Positions 21,900-32,075 of a DNA stretch of 64,000 nucleotides are shown here, piece after piece. A program made the position numbers and the translations under genes. The notes below the pieces were generated by a model. That model was not told the origin of the DNA, ran no database searches, and saw only the letters and a program-made list of their open reading frames with translations. Position 1 is the stretch's first letter. Every line of letters begins with the position of its first letter. The stretch covers positions 323,423 to 387,422 of the forward strand of contig BJOX01000258.1 of assembly GCA_009731375.1 (NCBI GenBank). The letters are read 5' to 3'. Source of the DNA: Paulinella micropora. Lineage: Eukaryota; Cercozoa; Imbricatea; Euglyphida.

Positions 21900-22047
21900 A
21901 CACTAGATACATACATACATACATACATATATACATATATAATGTACATACATACTATTACATGTATATTATATACATACATACATACATAAAATTTTAC
22001 ATACATACATACATACACACATATATACATACACATACATACATACA

Positions 22048-22078
<31 letters not shown>

Positions 22079-22085
22079 GTACATA
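21900..22085. repeat. (ATAC)n array
   Basis: ATAC units with TATA and ATGT variants, ending about 95 bp before the second copy of the viral repeat. Confidence 0.93.
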
Positions 22086-22178
22086 CATACATACATATAG
22101 ACGATATATACGATACATACCTTTGATCTTTCACGATTTCTGAGTAAGCATTTGGTTATTAAATAATAAAATACGATA

Positions 22179-22426
22179 ATCAAACATTAGGAAAAAGGGC
22201 TAGCAGAGAGGATAAGTATAAATTGCTTGAGCAGATTTACAATGATAACCCGAATATTACAAATACTAAACTACGACAATTAAGCAAGATTGGAGCAGCT
22301 ATTGTCAATAAGTTTATCAAAGAGAAAAAAGAAGCAAAACCACAAGAAGAACAAGAAGAACAATCAGCAGAAACAAAGCCATTAAAAAGAAGCACGATGA
22401 TTAAACAAAAAGTTCAAAAAGATTAA
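22179..22426 (+). pseudogene. C-terminal remnant of the telomere-resolvase-like gene (copy 2)
   Basis: Encodes the same C-terminal tail as the first copy (GKRASREDKYKLLEQIYNDN and onward) with one residue changed (NKF for NKC). The catalytic part is absent; the sequence starts abruptly after ATAC microsatellite DNA. Confidence 0.85.
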
Positions 22427-22644
22427 TACTTAACAACGATTAAAGGCGGTTCGCGATATCTTGCTCTAATATTAGACTCTCGTCTGTAGCAATTAATAGA
22501 ACAAATCGTGAAAAACTGAACACCATCTACATTATCAATATCAACTGCTATAATGGGGGGATGCGACTGGAATGTGCGAGACAAACCGCATATATTACAA
22601 AATTCTTTTTCAGTAATTCTGCTGGGACATTTCTGAATAAACAA
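22423..22644 (-). CDS. Small putative zinc-ribbon protein (copy 2)
   Basis: Same 73-codon frame as at 10092-10313, unchanged. It again has no ATG at the expected start. Confidence 0.4.
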   Translation of the reverse strand: MFIQKCPSRITEKEFCNICGLSRTFQSHPPIIAVDIDNVDGVQFFTICSINCYRRESNIRARYREPPLIVVKY

Positions 22645-22723
22645 ATGTTCTTATGTGTCCAACTATATCACTTTGCAATTCTCGTATTATGAATGGCATG
22701 TTTTATATTATATAAAATATAAA

Positions 22724-23955
22724 ATGAACCTTTTTGGTCAAAGCACGAATACACCATCGTCATCAACTACATCGTCATCTTCTTCTTTATCTATTGATAG
22801 CATTAAAGACGCATTACCAACAACAGCCTTCGGAGAATTACGAACGGCCTCTTTGTCGCCAGTATTACAAAATGTATTTACATATGGTATTAATACGCGA
22901 TTTTTTGACAAAACCGAAACTAATGGAGGGCTAGTATCATCTGCTAATTCAATGGCAGTTTTGACTACATCGGCCTTAGGTAATTCAACCGCACAGATCA
23001 CGACTATTGAACGAGCCAAATATAGAAGTGGTATAGGCTTAGTTGCTAGATTTTCCGCATTGTTTCCTTCATCTACTGCAGCAACCACTTTCAATTGCGA
23101 TATTGACATAGGCACACCAGCAGACAATTTATGTTTTAGACAATCAAACTTAGGAATGTCCGTTGTAAGAACGGCGGGAAGTGTGGAAAATGTGGTTAGT
23201 CAATATGCTTGAAATGTTGATAAATGTGATAATACTGGAAACTTTCCCGCGATTGATTTTACTAAATTGAATGTGTTTGAAATAGTTGTTCAATATCTGG
23301 GTAGCGGTCAAATTACGTTCAAAAGTGAAAACCCACGAACTGGACGAATGGAAACAATTCATTCAATTGAATACGCAAGCACTGCTACCACTCCATCATT
23401 AGATCAGGCGGCGTTTGCTATTTATGCGAAGGCGTATTCGTCAAGTCTCGCATCCGTTGTTATGAAAACGGCGAGCATGTTTTTGGCAGTTGAAGGGAAT
23501 ATTGATCAGACTATTGCTATAACTAACTCGTATGATTCGGTCAAAGTATAGGATCAACTGAAAATGCCATATTTACCATTAGAAACCGCGCCACATTCAA
23601 CTGCAAAACGAATTACAACATAATATACTTTGAGAATTTATGTATCAGCAATTCAGACACTAAAACATGTATTGCAAGAATTATTCTTAATACCACATTG
23701 GGAGGAACACCTTCTTATTCAAATTACGATACCGCCACAGCATTGGCCGAAGTAAATACAGCGGGAACAACAAGAACGGGTGGAAGTGTGATATTTACAT
23801 ATGTGTTGTCTGATGGTTCATCTATATACATTGATTTGTCTCATTATAATATCAACATTGGACCAAATAAAACATTTACAGTATCCGCACAAAATACAAG
23901 TGGCGGAACGGCAAACATTTATGTTTCATTAAACTGGGTGGAAGACCAAATTTAA
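22724..23955 (+). pseudogene. Viral structural-like protein, MNLFG family (broken)
   Basis: The ATG at 22724 gives MNLFGQSTNTPSSSTTSSSS, then a mixed beta-rich sequence. An in-frame TGA at 23210 and a TAG/frameshift near 23548 split it, and the rest reads on to a stop at 23955 (ending YVSLNWVEDQI). The total is about 410 codons. The Ser/Thr-rich start, absence of charged catalytic motifs and beta-rich pattern suggest a capsid or fibre-associated protein. A shorter relative starts MNIFGRSQ at 34551. No family could be named. AT-rich TATATAAAATATAAA precedes the ATG. Confidence 0.55.
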
Positions 23956-24111
23956 ACAAAAAAAAAAAAAAAAGAATACTTATCTTATCTTATTCATCAA
24001 CTTTGTTTTCTATCTCTATTGACATTTTTTTAATATACTCAAAAACCTTGTTCTTGATTAATTTTTCTGTTATGGGTGTGTGATTTTTCTTTAAATATAT
24101 GTAAAACTAGT

Positions 24112-24775
24112 CAATGTTGGCACCGCAGGGGATTTCTTGTTTATGTTGTTGTCGTCGCCGTAAGTTAATATTTTTTATTAATATGAATAACACATTTAAC
24201 TTTTTTATAAATGTCATTATATCTTGTATTCCAAATGTGGCTAAACCAATTGGATATCTTTTATTATTGTGTAATGTATATAATCGTTTTATGTTATCCT
24301 TATTATTTTTTCTATATTCTCCCTTTCGTTGCTTTATTCTATCTTTATTTTTTTCACGATACTCTTTACCTCTCTGGTTTATTGTATCTTTGTTTTTTAA
24401 ATAATATTCCTTTCCCTTTTGGTTTATTAATTCTTTATTTTCTTTCGTGTAATGATCATTATATTCTTTATGAGTTCTACCTTATATTCGTTTATTTGTA
24501 CAATTTTCTGTAACCCTAATTATTTCGCCTTCTCGTTTATCTAGTTGCATCTTGTTTTCGCACGGATATTCTTCAACTAATCCAACATATGCATCATCAT
24601 ATTTAACTACTTGAAAAGAAGAATTGTGGTTATATGTACCATCCAAACATCTTTTATAACCACTTTTGTGCTGGAATAATCTTTTGTATAGTGGTTGAGT
24701 AGTTGAACCGATATAGACTTGATCAGTTTGATATTATCTAAGACTATATATTTTTCCTTGTTTATAGTCTGTCAT
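24112..24775 (-). pseudogene. GIY-YIG endonuclease, two in-frame stops (copy 1)
   Basis: The frame from ATG 24775 reads MTDYKQGKIYSLR, then TAA, then QTDQVYIGSTTQPLYKRL, the GIY-YIG core with its following arginine. Next come HKSGYKRCLDGT, VVKYDDAYVGLVEEYPCENK (the acidic metal-binding glutamate region) and REGEIIR. A second TAA precedes a Lys/Asn-rich tail that continues to TAG at about 24112. Such nucleases are common in giant viruses, virophages and PLVs. The frame is otherwise continuous, so the two stops are point lesions. Confidence 0.85.
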
Positions 24776-24855
24776 TATCGCTTTTTATCTTTACATATAT
24801 TTTATCATACCTTTAATATATAATGAAAAAATAAATGTTTTTATCGTTTTTTGGC

Positions 24856-25654
24856 TTAAGCATGGTAGGCCTTGAGAAGAATTGAAACCTCAAAATTGAC
24901 AGGCAGTTCAAGTATATTCCCTTGTGCATTTCTAATAACGATATCAATAGATCTTAAACTTTTTGTTGTATTAAATGGCACATAATCGGCAACATCATTA
25001 GAACTCTCAAAATAACATTGGACTCCAAACGGCTTACTCATGTTTACTTTACCGACCACGGAGAAATTACCAGTTGCTTCAACCAAACCAGATTGATTTA
25101 AAGCACGACTATGAACATAAACGGCCGTTTCACCGATTAAATTCACGATAGATTGCATTGTGCTACTCGCCGCGGCCGAAATATCGGCAGTTAGTCCGAT
25201 TTTGTCTCTAATCGTGCTGTTATCGTAATCAAAAGCATACGTATCACCAGTGAATGCGACATTCAATTTATTAACGGAGTTCAAAGTTATAACTACGGAG
25301 TCTGGGGCAATTGCTGAATTAACTGCAGCTTGAAGTGCGGTAATAAATGTATCAATGGTGTATTGATTTTCTGTTACGATTTCCGTTTTTGTAGCAGATC
25401 CAGTTGTTTTAATCAATGTGAGAGTGTTGGCATAACGCGGTATATTTTGGGAAAACATTTGGAATGGATATACTTTTAACCACATAAGCACTGATTATAT
25501 CAATATTACGACCAGTTGCTGGTAGATCAACAACGAAACGGCCATTGTGAGTAGAAGCGGATTTTGATTCTGTTTTATCACTTGAGGAGACACGAAGGAG
25601 GAAATTTTTGCGGGTTCGCTTTTCGTCTTCTAAGTTAGAGATTGTAAACGCCAT
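24856..25654 (-). pseudogene. Minor capsid (penton-like) protein candidate, frameshifted
   Basis: The start MAFTISNLEDEKRTRKNF at 25654 follows a TATATATAG motif. The N-terminal pattern (RFVVDLPATGRNIDIISAYVVKSISIPN) and the YTIDTFITALQAAVNSAI segment match what I recall of single-jelly-roll penton or minor capsid proteins of PLVs and related viruses. A frameshift near 25440-25490 joins the first 80 residues to the remaining 190. It would cap the vertices of the capsid built by the neighbouring major capsid protein. It could instead be another small capsid protein. Confidence 0.6.
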
Positions 25655-25656
25655 GG

Positions 25657-25666
25657 CTATATATAG
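25657..25666 (-). promoter_or_regulatory. TATATA-type motif before the penton-like gene
   Basis: CTATATATAG ends 2 nt upstream of the ATG at 25654. Similar motifs precede several other viral genes in the window at short distance. Confidence 0.5.
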
Positions 25667-25723
25667 CAAAATATATTATTCCAATGACTACACATATTTT
25701 GAATAAATAAGGCTTACATTTAA

Positions 25724-27103
25724 TCATTGTTTGACTACGCAGCGACTTGGATAGATAGACGCGACTTTGACATATTTCAACCAAGCAGTGATGGCACGAT
25801 TAGCATCATAATCTGCAGCATAACGAAGAGTAACTTCAGCAGTTCGCGAATTATTGACTGCGAGACCAGACGCTCCAATGTGTGGCGACTGATTGAGAGT
25901 TTGGATAATGGTTGCAAATCCACCATGAGTAGTCGTTGCAGTGACATCCGAATCGCCATAAAACTTGCGAAAGTTTTTAAGTGAAACAGAAGAAGTCATA
26001 TACGCATCACGAATTCCCATAGTTGATTGAAGATTGTTGATATACAATTCTGCACATCCTCGTTGAACGGCGGCAAGAGTATCGGTGCTTCCTCCAAGTT
26101 CTATTTTCTGTTGTGGAGCATACCAATCACCAATACGGCATTGATACTGCTTATAAGGCATTTGAACAGTTCCAAGGTTATCAATACCAACGTTATCAGC
26201 AAGCACATTTTGCGTGACGATATACAAGCACTGAGCACGAGCAACGGCCTTATTTACTTGAAGATTAAAATCATCGGACGTGCCCGGATTCGCCTTTTGA
26301 TTATAATATGTTTCATAAGTGTATGGAAGACCATCTTTGCTTCCCATCTCTTCAAGAATATTTCTCTGGACGGCGGGAGCAAGGGAGAAGGTTTCCAACA
26401 TAACAACTGGATTTGATACGGTGTAAGTCAAAGCAGCACCATTTAACCCAGCAGCCGCCTTTCCGTCAGTGGTGCCAATAACGGACAATGCTTCCTGTGG
26501 CGGTGCAAATGTCAAACGAAGCCTCATACCACTAAGCAGAGATGGAGGAATGAGAGTTTCTTCATAAAAAACTCCTGAGAAATAATGAAGAGGAATACAA
26601 ACCTTCAAATAATTACCAGTGCCTACGACAGTCGGAGTATTAACGGCAAAGTTAGAAACATCAGTAGTAGCACCAATACCATTGCTAACAGATAAAGATT
26701 CGCGATGTCCTGCCATCTGTGCCTGACCGCGATAATCAAGAGGATAGTGCCACGGGAGAATATTTCGCACCATCTTATTCAAATCTTCAATTCGTTCAAG
26801 TTTGCTCCCATCCTTGCTTTCTAGCAGAAATCTTTCAAAAATAGCAGTTGCGGGTGTATTTAGGAAACCAATACCGCAGTTACTCCCTGCGGTCGTAACC
26901 AACCCGTCGGCCTTGACGTCAAACGACAAATAGCAATTCTTTCCATAAACAAAATCAGTGCTTGCCTGCAATGTGAAAATCATTTCAGTTCCCGACGAAC
27001 TAGTATAAGTCTGCTGATCGGAGAAGTTCTTCTTAAAGATGCTTCCCTGCTCAGTGAGTGCCAGATTTGCCGGCAACTCATACTTGAGGTTGTTGAGTGA
27101 CAT
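25724..27103 (-). CDS. MCP: Major capsid protein, double jelly-roll
   Basis: About 459 codons, uninterrupted, from MSLNNLKYELPANLALTEQG. It builds the pseudo-hexagonal capsomers of a PLV-type virion. Recognisable features are a beta-rich sequence throughout, the segment KVCIPLHYFSGVFYEETLIPP followed by SGMRLRLTFAPP at the first jelly-roll (about residues 165-210), and LYINNLQSTMGIRDAYMTS with YPSRCVVK near the C-terminus. Length fits small PLV/virophage capsid proteins. An ATG at 27143 in another frame (MSETKDMKSTEG) may be the original N-terminus with a frameshift near 27105. It is the only large viral gene here with no internal stop. Confidence 0.85.
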   Translation of the reverse strand: MSLNNLKYELPANLALTEQGSIFKKNFSDQQTYTSSSGTEMIFTLQASTDFVYGKNCYLSFDVKADGLVTTAGSNCGIGFLNTPATAIFERFLLESKDGSKLERIEDLNKMVRNILPWHYPLDYRGQAQMAGHRESLSVSNGIGATTDVSNFAVNTPTVVGTGNYLKVCIPLHYFSGVFYEETLIPPSLLSGMRLRLTFAPPQEALSVIGTTDGKAAAGLNGAALTYTVSNPVVMLETFSLAPAVQRNILEEMGSKDGLPYTYETYYNQKANPGTSDDFNLQVNKAVARAQCLYIVTQNVLADNVGIDNLGTVQMPYKQYQCRIGDWYAPQQKIELGGSTDTLAAVQRGCAELYINNLQSTMGIRDAYMTSSVSLKNFRKFYGDSDVTATTTHGGFATIIQTLNQSPHIGASGLAVNNSRTAEVTLRYAADYDANRAITAWLKYVKVASIYPSRCVVKQ

Positions 27104-27275
27104 CAACTCCCTCAGTGCTCTTCATGTCCTTGGTTTCACTCATCGTAAAAATACGTTCGCTTATATTATTATTGAAAAAAAAATTATTTTCAAAAATTAT
27201 TCATTTTTATTCGTCTGGTGCAAATGTATTTTTTATTTGTCTTACATCGTCTCGTATTGTGCTCAAAGTAGTGTC

Positions 27276-27611
27276 TCAGGCTTTTCCGCTGTCAAGTTGA
27301 TACTCTCTAGATGTAGCATTCTTCACGGCTTTTTGTAAGAATTTCAAACTAGACACGGCAGTATCCAGATCAACAACATCCGATGTTCCCTTATCACTAA
27401 CATCTGCTAATAAATTTTGTAAATTATATGTATCAACTGGATACAAATTTGAATATTCCGTGAGGTCTTGATTTACAAGGGGAGCACCCTTACTAGACCA
27501 TAGATCAAAATGATTTAATGACATTCCATCGCTCACCGGCCTGTTTGCTTCATTGAGTTTATTAATAAACTAGTTGGACAATTTATTGGAGGCACGTGTG
27601 TTTTTAATCAT
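27276..27611 (-). pseudogene. Small viral protein of unknown function, in-frame TAG
   Basis: From ATG 27611 the frame reads MIKNTRASNKLSN, TAG, then FINKLNEANRPVSDGMSLNHFDLWSSKG and on to TAA at 27276 (about 111 codons). Its position beside the capsid gene suggests a virion role. Not recognised. Confidence 0.5.
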
Positions 27612-27621
27612 TATATATTAT

Positions 27622-28101
27622 TTATCTGATTTTGTTCTTCTTCATAAAATTAATTAAATGCATAAGGTCTTTGTAAGTTTCGGAATTAAATGTTTGCTTG
27701 TCGAGTTCTCTAAACTCCGATTCTGTTAGTCCTTCTGAGTGTGTTTCCACTGGTGGTGCGGCGGGAGTTGTTTCTACTGGTAAAGCATTTGGAGGTGGTG
27801 CCGTATTTGATACTGGATTTGGCTATAAATCGGGTGTTTTTCTGTTTAACGAAAGGTCGGCAGATTTAGATGAGGCAGTTTGTATCGGTGAGACATCGGC
27901 CGGGGCTTGTATTTTCTTTTTTCGCGGCGCCCTTGGTTTAAGTTGAGCGGGAATTTCTCCAGATTTAATTTTGTCACTGATTTGAATTATAGACATATAT
28001 TCAGGTGAGCCTTTCTTTGGGGTAAACATTCCATTTATTCCATTCTGCTGGCGATAAATGGAGACCGCCTGCATGCATGGTGAAGTAAATAACTTACTCA
28101 T
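27622..28101 (-). pseudogene. Viral protein of unknown function, in-frame TAG
   Basis: 160 codons from MSKLFTSPCMQAVSIYRQQN. There is a TAG after SLNRKTPDL near 27825, and the same frame then continues through a proline/alanine-rich stretch (NTAPPPNALPVETTPAAPP) to TAA at 27622. The basic middle (KPRAPRKKKIQ) could bind nucleic acid. The gene lies between capsid and ATPase genes, a usual place for capsid accessory proteins. Confidence 0.5.
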
Positions 28102-28103
28102 TG

Positions 28104-28110
28104 CTATATA
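28104..28110 (-). promoter_or_regulatory. TATATAG motif before the 28101 gene
   Basis: TATATAG lies 2 nt upstream of the ATG, in the intergenic gap after the ATPase stop at 28118. Confidence 0.45.
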
Positions 28111-28117
28111 AATAATA

Positions 28118-28987
28118 TTATTTTTTTAAGTGTAAAATAGTGTCGAAATTTTTTCTAAATACTTGTCTTTTATCGGCAACCCTATTATTAATAAATAAAA
28201 ACGAATAAGGGTCTGCTGTTGCGTGTCTTATCAACTGATCCATTTCCTTATCGTTTAAATACTTGCTTTCGTGTTCCGTCTTTATTCGTTCAATCTCTGA
28301 TCGCTTCACACCAGAAAATATAGCAATATAATGAGCATTTATTCTTACATTCCGCGGGATTTGCATATATGATTGAGTGGTAATCCAAACGGATACCTTC
28401 GCGTGTGTTGAGGCGAATGCTATTTCCTGTAAAACTTCGTGTTTAAGAAATTTACGAGATTGAGCAACATCATCACGTATTATTAATATCTTTGGTGCTT
28501 TTTCATATCCCTTCGCTTCTATCTTGCTTTTTTGTTCGTCCAAGGTTTTTCGTAGTAATTCTGCCCTATCTTATCTTATGATATGATCGTCTTTCAGTTT
28601 CAAAATGTCCGTGAGCATCTTAGAAGGAGATAAACAAACCATATAAATTTCGTCCCACCAACCCTTAAGCATGTGCTTATTGCCTAACAGATTAGCAACC
28701 ATAACTGATTTCCCACTCCCAGTTGCACCGCATATAATAAATAATCCCATTCCGGGAAGAATATTACCCTTTTGTATCGGCTTCTCTTTAACACTATCAC
28801 GTTCTGAGTCAATTGCTTCAATTTTTAGCCCCTTTTTGAACTTCTGTTCTTTTTTTGGTAATTCAGTTATAACTGGTCGGCTGACTTGAAACTCATGTTC
28901 ATGTAATTGTTCAATTTTGCTTCCTTCTAGTGCCGTTCGTAAAAGAGTTTTTTTTGGTAATCTATTCGGTCTAAGTCCGTGCTTCAT
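28118..28987 (-). pseudogene. Genome-packaging ATPase (FtsK/HerA, A32-like), one in-frame TAA
   Basis: 290 codons in one frame from MKHGLRPNRLPKKTLLRTAL. Walker A is GLFIICGATGSGKSVMVANL (about residue 85-95) and Walker B ILIIRDDVAQ. VSVWITTQSYMQIPRNVR corresponds to the sensor/arginine region of the A32-like family. These ATPases pump DNA into preformed capsids and are a hallmark of PLVs, virophages and nucleocytoplasmic viruses. A single TAA after DDHIIR (28571-28573) splits it; the frame continues unchanged behind it. Confidence 0.88.
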
Positions 28988-28996
28988 TTGTTATAC

Positions 28997-30169
28997 TTAA
29001 GCATTAATAAAATAGTTTTGATTATGTCTGTAATTATCATATTCATCACCCCACGGCATAGGAGGGTGAGCATAATTGTGGAAGAATGGAGAATACGGAC
29101 TTCCAAAAGAATAGTCAGAGGGCGGGTTAATTAGCGGTTTAAAATCCTTCTTTTCTGCCCTTGTTTGTATCTGTGGTGGAATTTCCGCTTTGAAATTTTT
29201 AACCAACCGGGATCTAACGGACGGCATACGGACTTTGTCAGAGGCTCGTTTATTCATGACTGCCCTGTTATAGCGGTTCATAATCATATTGTTGTTAGTG
29301 TTGCCGAATTGAGTATTATCATAAAGTTCATACATTGGCGCATTCAGCATACGATCCTGCCGTTCCTTGTTTCCTTTAAGCAGTATGTTGGTTTTATTAG
29401 TGCCGATCCCTCCATTCTGATCAGATGGTGTAATGAAGCGAAACAGATTTGAGAGTTCCTTCTTTTGTTCTGCGGGCGATTTTCCCATAAGTTTTCAACA
29501 AAATCGTCAATGGATCGCATGGAATCAACCAGTCGGTCGGGGTCTGGATTTTCTTTGTCCTCTTTCAATGTAGCATCATCAACTATGGCTTTTTTCTCAT
29601 AAAATGGTAATCCTGCTTTTATACACTCCCGTTTGAACTACCTCATCTGCGGGTGCTTTCTCATCTACGCGCGGTTCTTCTGCGGGGTCTCGTGCAGGTA
29701 CAAGTGCTTTACTGTCATCTTGAAGCGGTGCTTTACTATCATCTTGAGGCTGTGGCATGTCTATTTTGTTCACCAATGGTAGTGCGGTCTTTTTCATTTC
29801 TTCAAATAGAGTATCTCCTTCTTTCACATTGTTGGCCGTATAGGCTTGTACCGCCTTTTTGTATAATTCTTTAACTTTACCAATTTCTTTTTCGTCTTTT
29901 ATTTCACTTTTGTATTTATCATACTCCGCTTTTAACTCTGTAACGGACTTTCTTACTCGTGCTCTCTCTTTTAGATCAACAATTGATGCAACCCTCTGTG
30001 CGGCAAGATAATCTTTAAATTGCATTTTTTGCTCTTTTGTAAGTTTAGATTTATATTCATCTCTAACTCCAAAAAGCAGTGTGTCCCTGTAAGCATTTAA
30101 TTGTTGTACTTTCATTCCCGCAGATCTAGTTACATGCGATTGAATATCCTTAATCTTTTTCCTTTCCAT
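28997..30169 (-). pseudogene. Viral protein of unknown function, two frameshifts
   Basis: Begins MERKKIKDIQSHVTRSAGMK at 30169 with a long charged helical region (KSKLTKEQKMQFKDYLAAQR...), a duplicated PQDDSKAPLQDDSK segment and an acidic linker. The frame shifts near 29620-29640 (to GLPFYEKKAIVDD), again near 29488 (to MGKSPAEQKKELSNLFRF), and ends in an aromatic, proline-rich tail (PPSDYSFGSPYSPFFHNYA). Total is about 390 codons. Probably a virion or core protein by position; not recognised. Confidence 0.5.
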
Positions 30170-30666
30170 GCAGCAGGATGCTTTGAATGTATTGCTCTTT
30201 TATTTTCTGAGCAGTTTGTTCATCAAAATCTCCAAGTAACAAGTCAATGGAATTTACCATGTGCTTCCGCGCTCGTTGGTCATATTTTATTTCGGCTGGC
30301 GTAGTCATTTTTTCTGAGGTTATATTAATATTAATATTATTATTTTCGTTTTTTATTGTTTCCGATGGACTAGACGATGCGGATAAACTAGGCGATGCGG
30401 ATAAACTAGACGATGCGGATAAACTGGGTGATGCTAATGGTTTAGACAAGGTCGGTGATGGTATTGATTCGGGTGGTGGTGATAAGGTTTGAAGTTGTAG
30501 GGTTTGCGATTATCTTTTCACTCGCGGAATAAGAATTGGTTATATTTTTGAGAATATTATCAATTTTGGGGTGTTCATCTGTTTCATTAGATACTTGTAT
30601 TAATTCGTTACTTTCCCGTTCAACTTCAATATGTGATGCTTTTGATAAGTCTTCATTTTTTATCAA
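30150..30666 (-). pseudogene. Viral Ser-rich repeat protein, frameshifted
   Basis: Starts MIKNEDLSKASHIEVEREST-like at 30666. After a frameshift near 30480 it reads a degenerate repeat PSLSASSSLSASPSLSASSS, encoded by about 15-bp units (GATGCGGATAAACTA). It then has KYDQRARKHMVNSIDLLLGD and overlaps the next gene start by about 20 bp. No family recognised. Confidence 0.45.
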
Positions 30667-31541
30667 TTTGGATAATATGTAGAACTTACTTTAGTAGCAT
30701 ATTCGTGCCAATCTCCGAAGAAATCTTTGTAATCCATTTCAGCCTTTTGTTTATTAATATTTGTTTTAATGACAAAATCGCCATCATCATCAAAATAACC
30801 AACATCTGATAAATATTTATCATACTTAACCGTGAGCGCATCAACCATTGTTTTAACTTTTTTGTATTTTTTTGGATCGTCATATGCGCCATATGCCATT
30901 TCAAAAGGTGCAGTAATCGTATGTTTTCCTTGAATAGCATAGGCGAATATCGCATATTTTGTTTGATTTTAATTCCCTCCACACGCGATTCATATGGTTC
31001 CTGCTTGTAGCACCCACCATCCGCCATGTCAGTGTTCCACCAAAAACAGATGGAAGTTTTGCGACCATATATTTGAGAACTTCTGTGGATGTTTTCCATT
31101 CTCGCATCATTAATGTTATTTCTTCCATCAATGATTTATCTTTGTTTAAAGGGTGTTGAATAGCCTTATTTAACTTAAGTGCTTCCCACACAAATCTTCC
31201 CATTGCTTTACCACCTATAACCATTTCGCTTAATATATTGCGTGAGGAGCATTATGATCATTTCTTGCTTTATCCACATTTGCCACGTAAATTAAATCCG
31301 CGAAAATATCTGACTATCTCATCTGGCGACATATACATAAGATCATGTCTAACTGCTTCATAATCAATTATTTACTGGTAAATGAAACGATTTAGTGCCC
31401 ATTCTACCATTATAACTTAATGCAAAACGATCTCTCATATTCGTCCCTTTGCCGTTGAAACTATAGCCCGGAATGTGCCATTCTTCTTCTTTATACACTT
31501 CATGCGGATTAACATCTGCTATTTTTTTTTTGCTTGGACAT
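30663..31541 (-). pseudogene. Phospholipase A2-like viral protein, several frameshifts
   Basis: ATG 31541 gives MSKQKK, then a run of A shifts the frame. The next stretch encodes EEWHIPGYSFNGKGTNM, matching the calcium-loop pattern of parvovirus-type PLA2 (PGY-x-GPGN). After another shift DYEAVRHDLMYMSPDEIVR gives the catalytic HD pair, then ADLIYVANVDKARND. The rest (MVIGGKAMGRFVWEALKLN..., shift near 30955, then FEMAYGAYDDPKKYKK) ends at 30663. PLA2 domains in parvoviruses and adintoviruses permeabilise endosomal membranes during entry. At least four frame breaks make it non-functional. The identification rests on two spaced motifs in the right order. Confidence 0.65.
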
Positions 31542-31550
31542 TTTATCTGC

Positions 31551-31560
31551 TATAATATAG
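31551..31560 (+). promoter_or_regulatory. TATAATATAG motif in the divergent promoter region
   Basis: Lies 1 nt before the ATG at 31562 and 10 nt from the divergent start at 31541, so it may serve both genes. Confidence 0.4.
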
Positions 31561-31561
31561 G

Positions 31562-31786
31562 ATGGAACATAAAAAGGAAAAAAGCAAAGACGAGGAGCAA
31601 CTGGAGGAACTAGAAATGCTAGGGAAGGAAATTGACCAAATCCGCATCACTCAGAACTTAGTGAATAGAAACCCCAATATTTTTAGAAAACCCGAAAATA
31701 TACTTTACCGCTTACCATTATCAGATAAGCAACGAGAGGCAATTTATAATAATATAATTAAAGAAGAGGGAAAAAGCGGGAGTTAA
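31562..31786 (+). CDS. Small acidic coiled-coil viral protein
   Basis: 74 codons, MEHKKEKSKDEEQLEELEML and onward, with leucine/isoleucine spacing fitting a short coiled coil. Intact. It sits on the plus strand between the PLA2-like gene and the next small ORF, 4 nt before it. Function unknown. Confidence 0.5.
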   Translation: MEHKKEKSKDEEQLEELEMLGKEIDQIRITQNLVNRNPNIFRKPENILYRLPLSDKQREAIYNNIIKEEGKSGS

Positions 31787-31790
31787 ATAT

Positions 31791-32042
31791 ATGTTATTAA
31801 TATTGTTATTTGTGTGCTCGGCTATTTCGCGGACTGCCTCCGACTTTTATAGCAGAGCAAATCAAACAAGGCGAGATGCGTGTGTTTATTGTATTCAAAA
31901 AGGGATAGAAACTAAATTCAAATGTGCGTATAAACCTTTTAGTGATATGTATATTGGATGGGATGATGCCCTGCCTTTAATGTGTGCGGATAGTGGTTCG
32001 TTTTGGTATAAATCACACTTATATGAATGCGGCAATTTATGA
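31791..32042 (+). CDS. Small Cys-rich protein with N-terminal signal/membrane segment
   Basis: 83 codons beginning MLLILLFVCSAISRTASDF, a typical signal peptide or anchor. It continues with cysteines at CVYC, KCAY, LMCADS and YECGN. It is probably secreted or membrane-bound. The 4-nt gap to the upstream ORF suggests a shared transcript. Not recognised. Confidence 0.45.
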   Translation: MLLILLFVCSAISRTASDFYSRANQTRRDACVYCIQKGIETKFKCAYKPFSDMYIGWDDALPLMCADSGSFWYKSHLYECGNL

Positions 32043-32075
32043 TTTAAAGATAGCAAGAATAAACGATATAAAACG

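Larger units (their letters stand above)
22179..22728 (+). repeat. 550-bp direct repeat, copy 2
   Basis: Same length as 9848-10397, with no indels. Here the sequence continues into an intact-looking viral gene start, so this copy is the authentic left border of the viral body, cut inside the resolvase-like gene. Confidence 0.95.

Noticed and set aside
22179-31541. Stop-codon reassignment in the virus (many in-frame TAG/TAA/TGA)
   Set aside because: All three stops occur internally, together with many frameshifts, and other genes end normally at them; decay explains it better.
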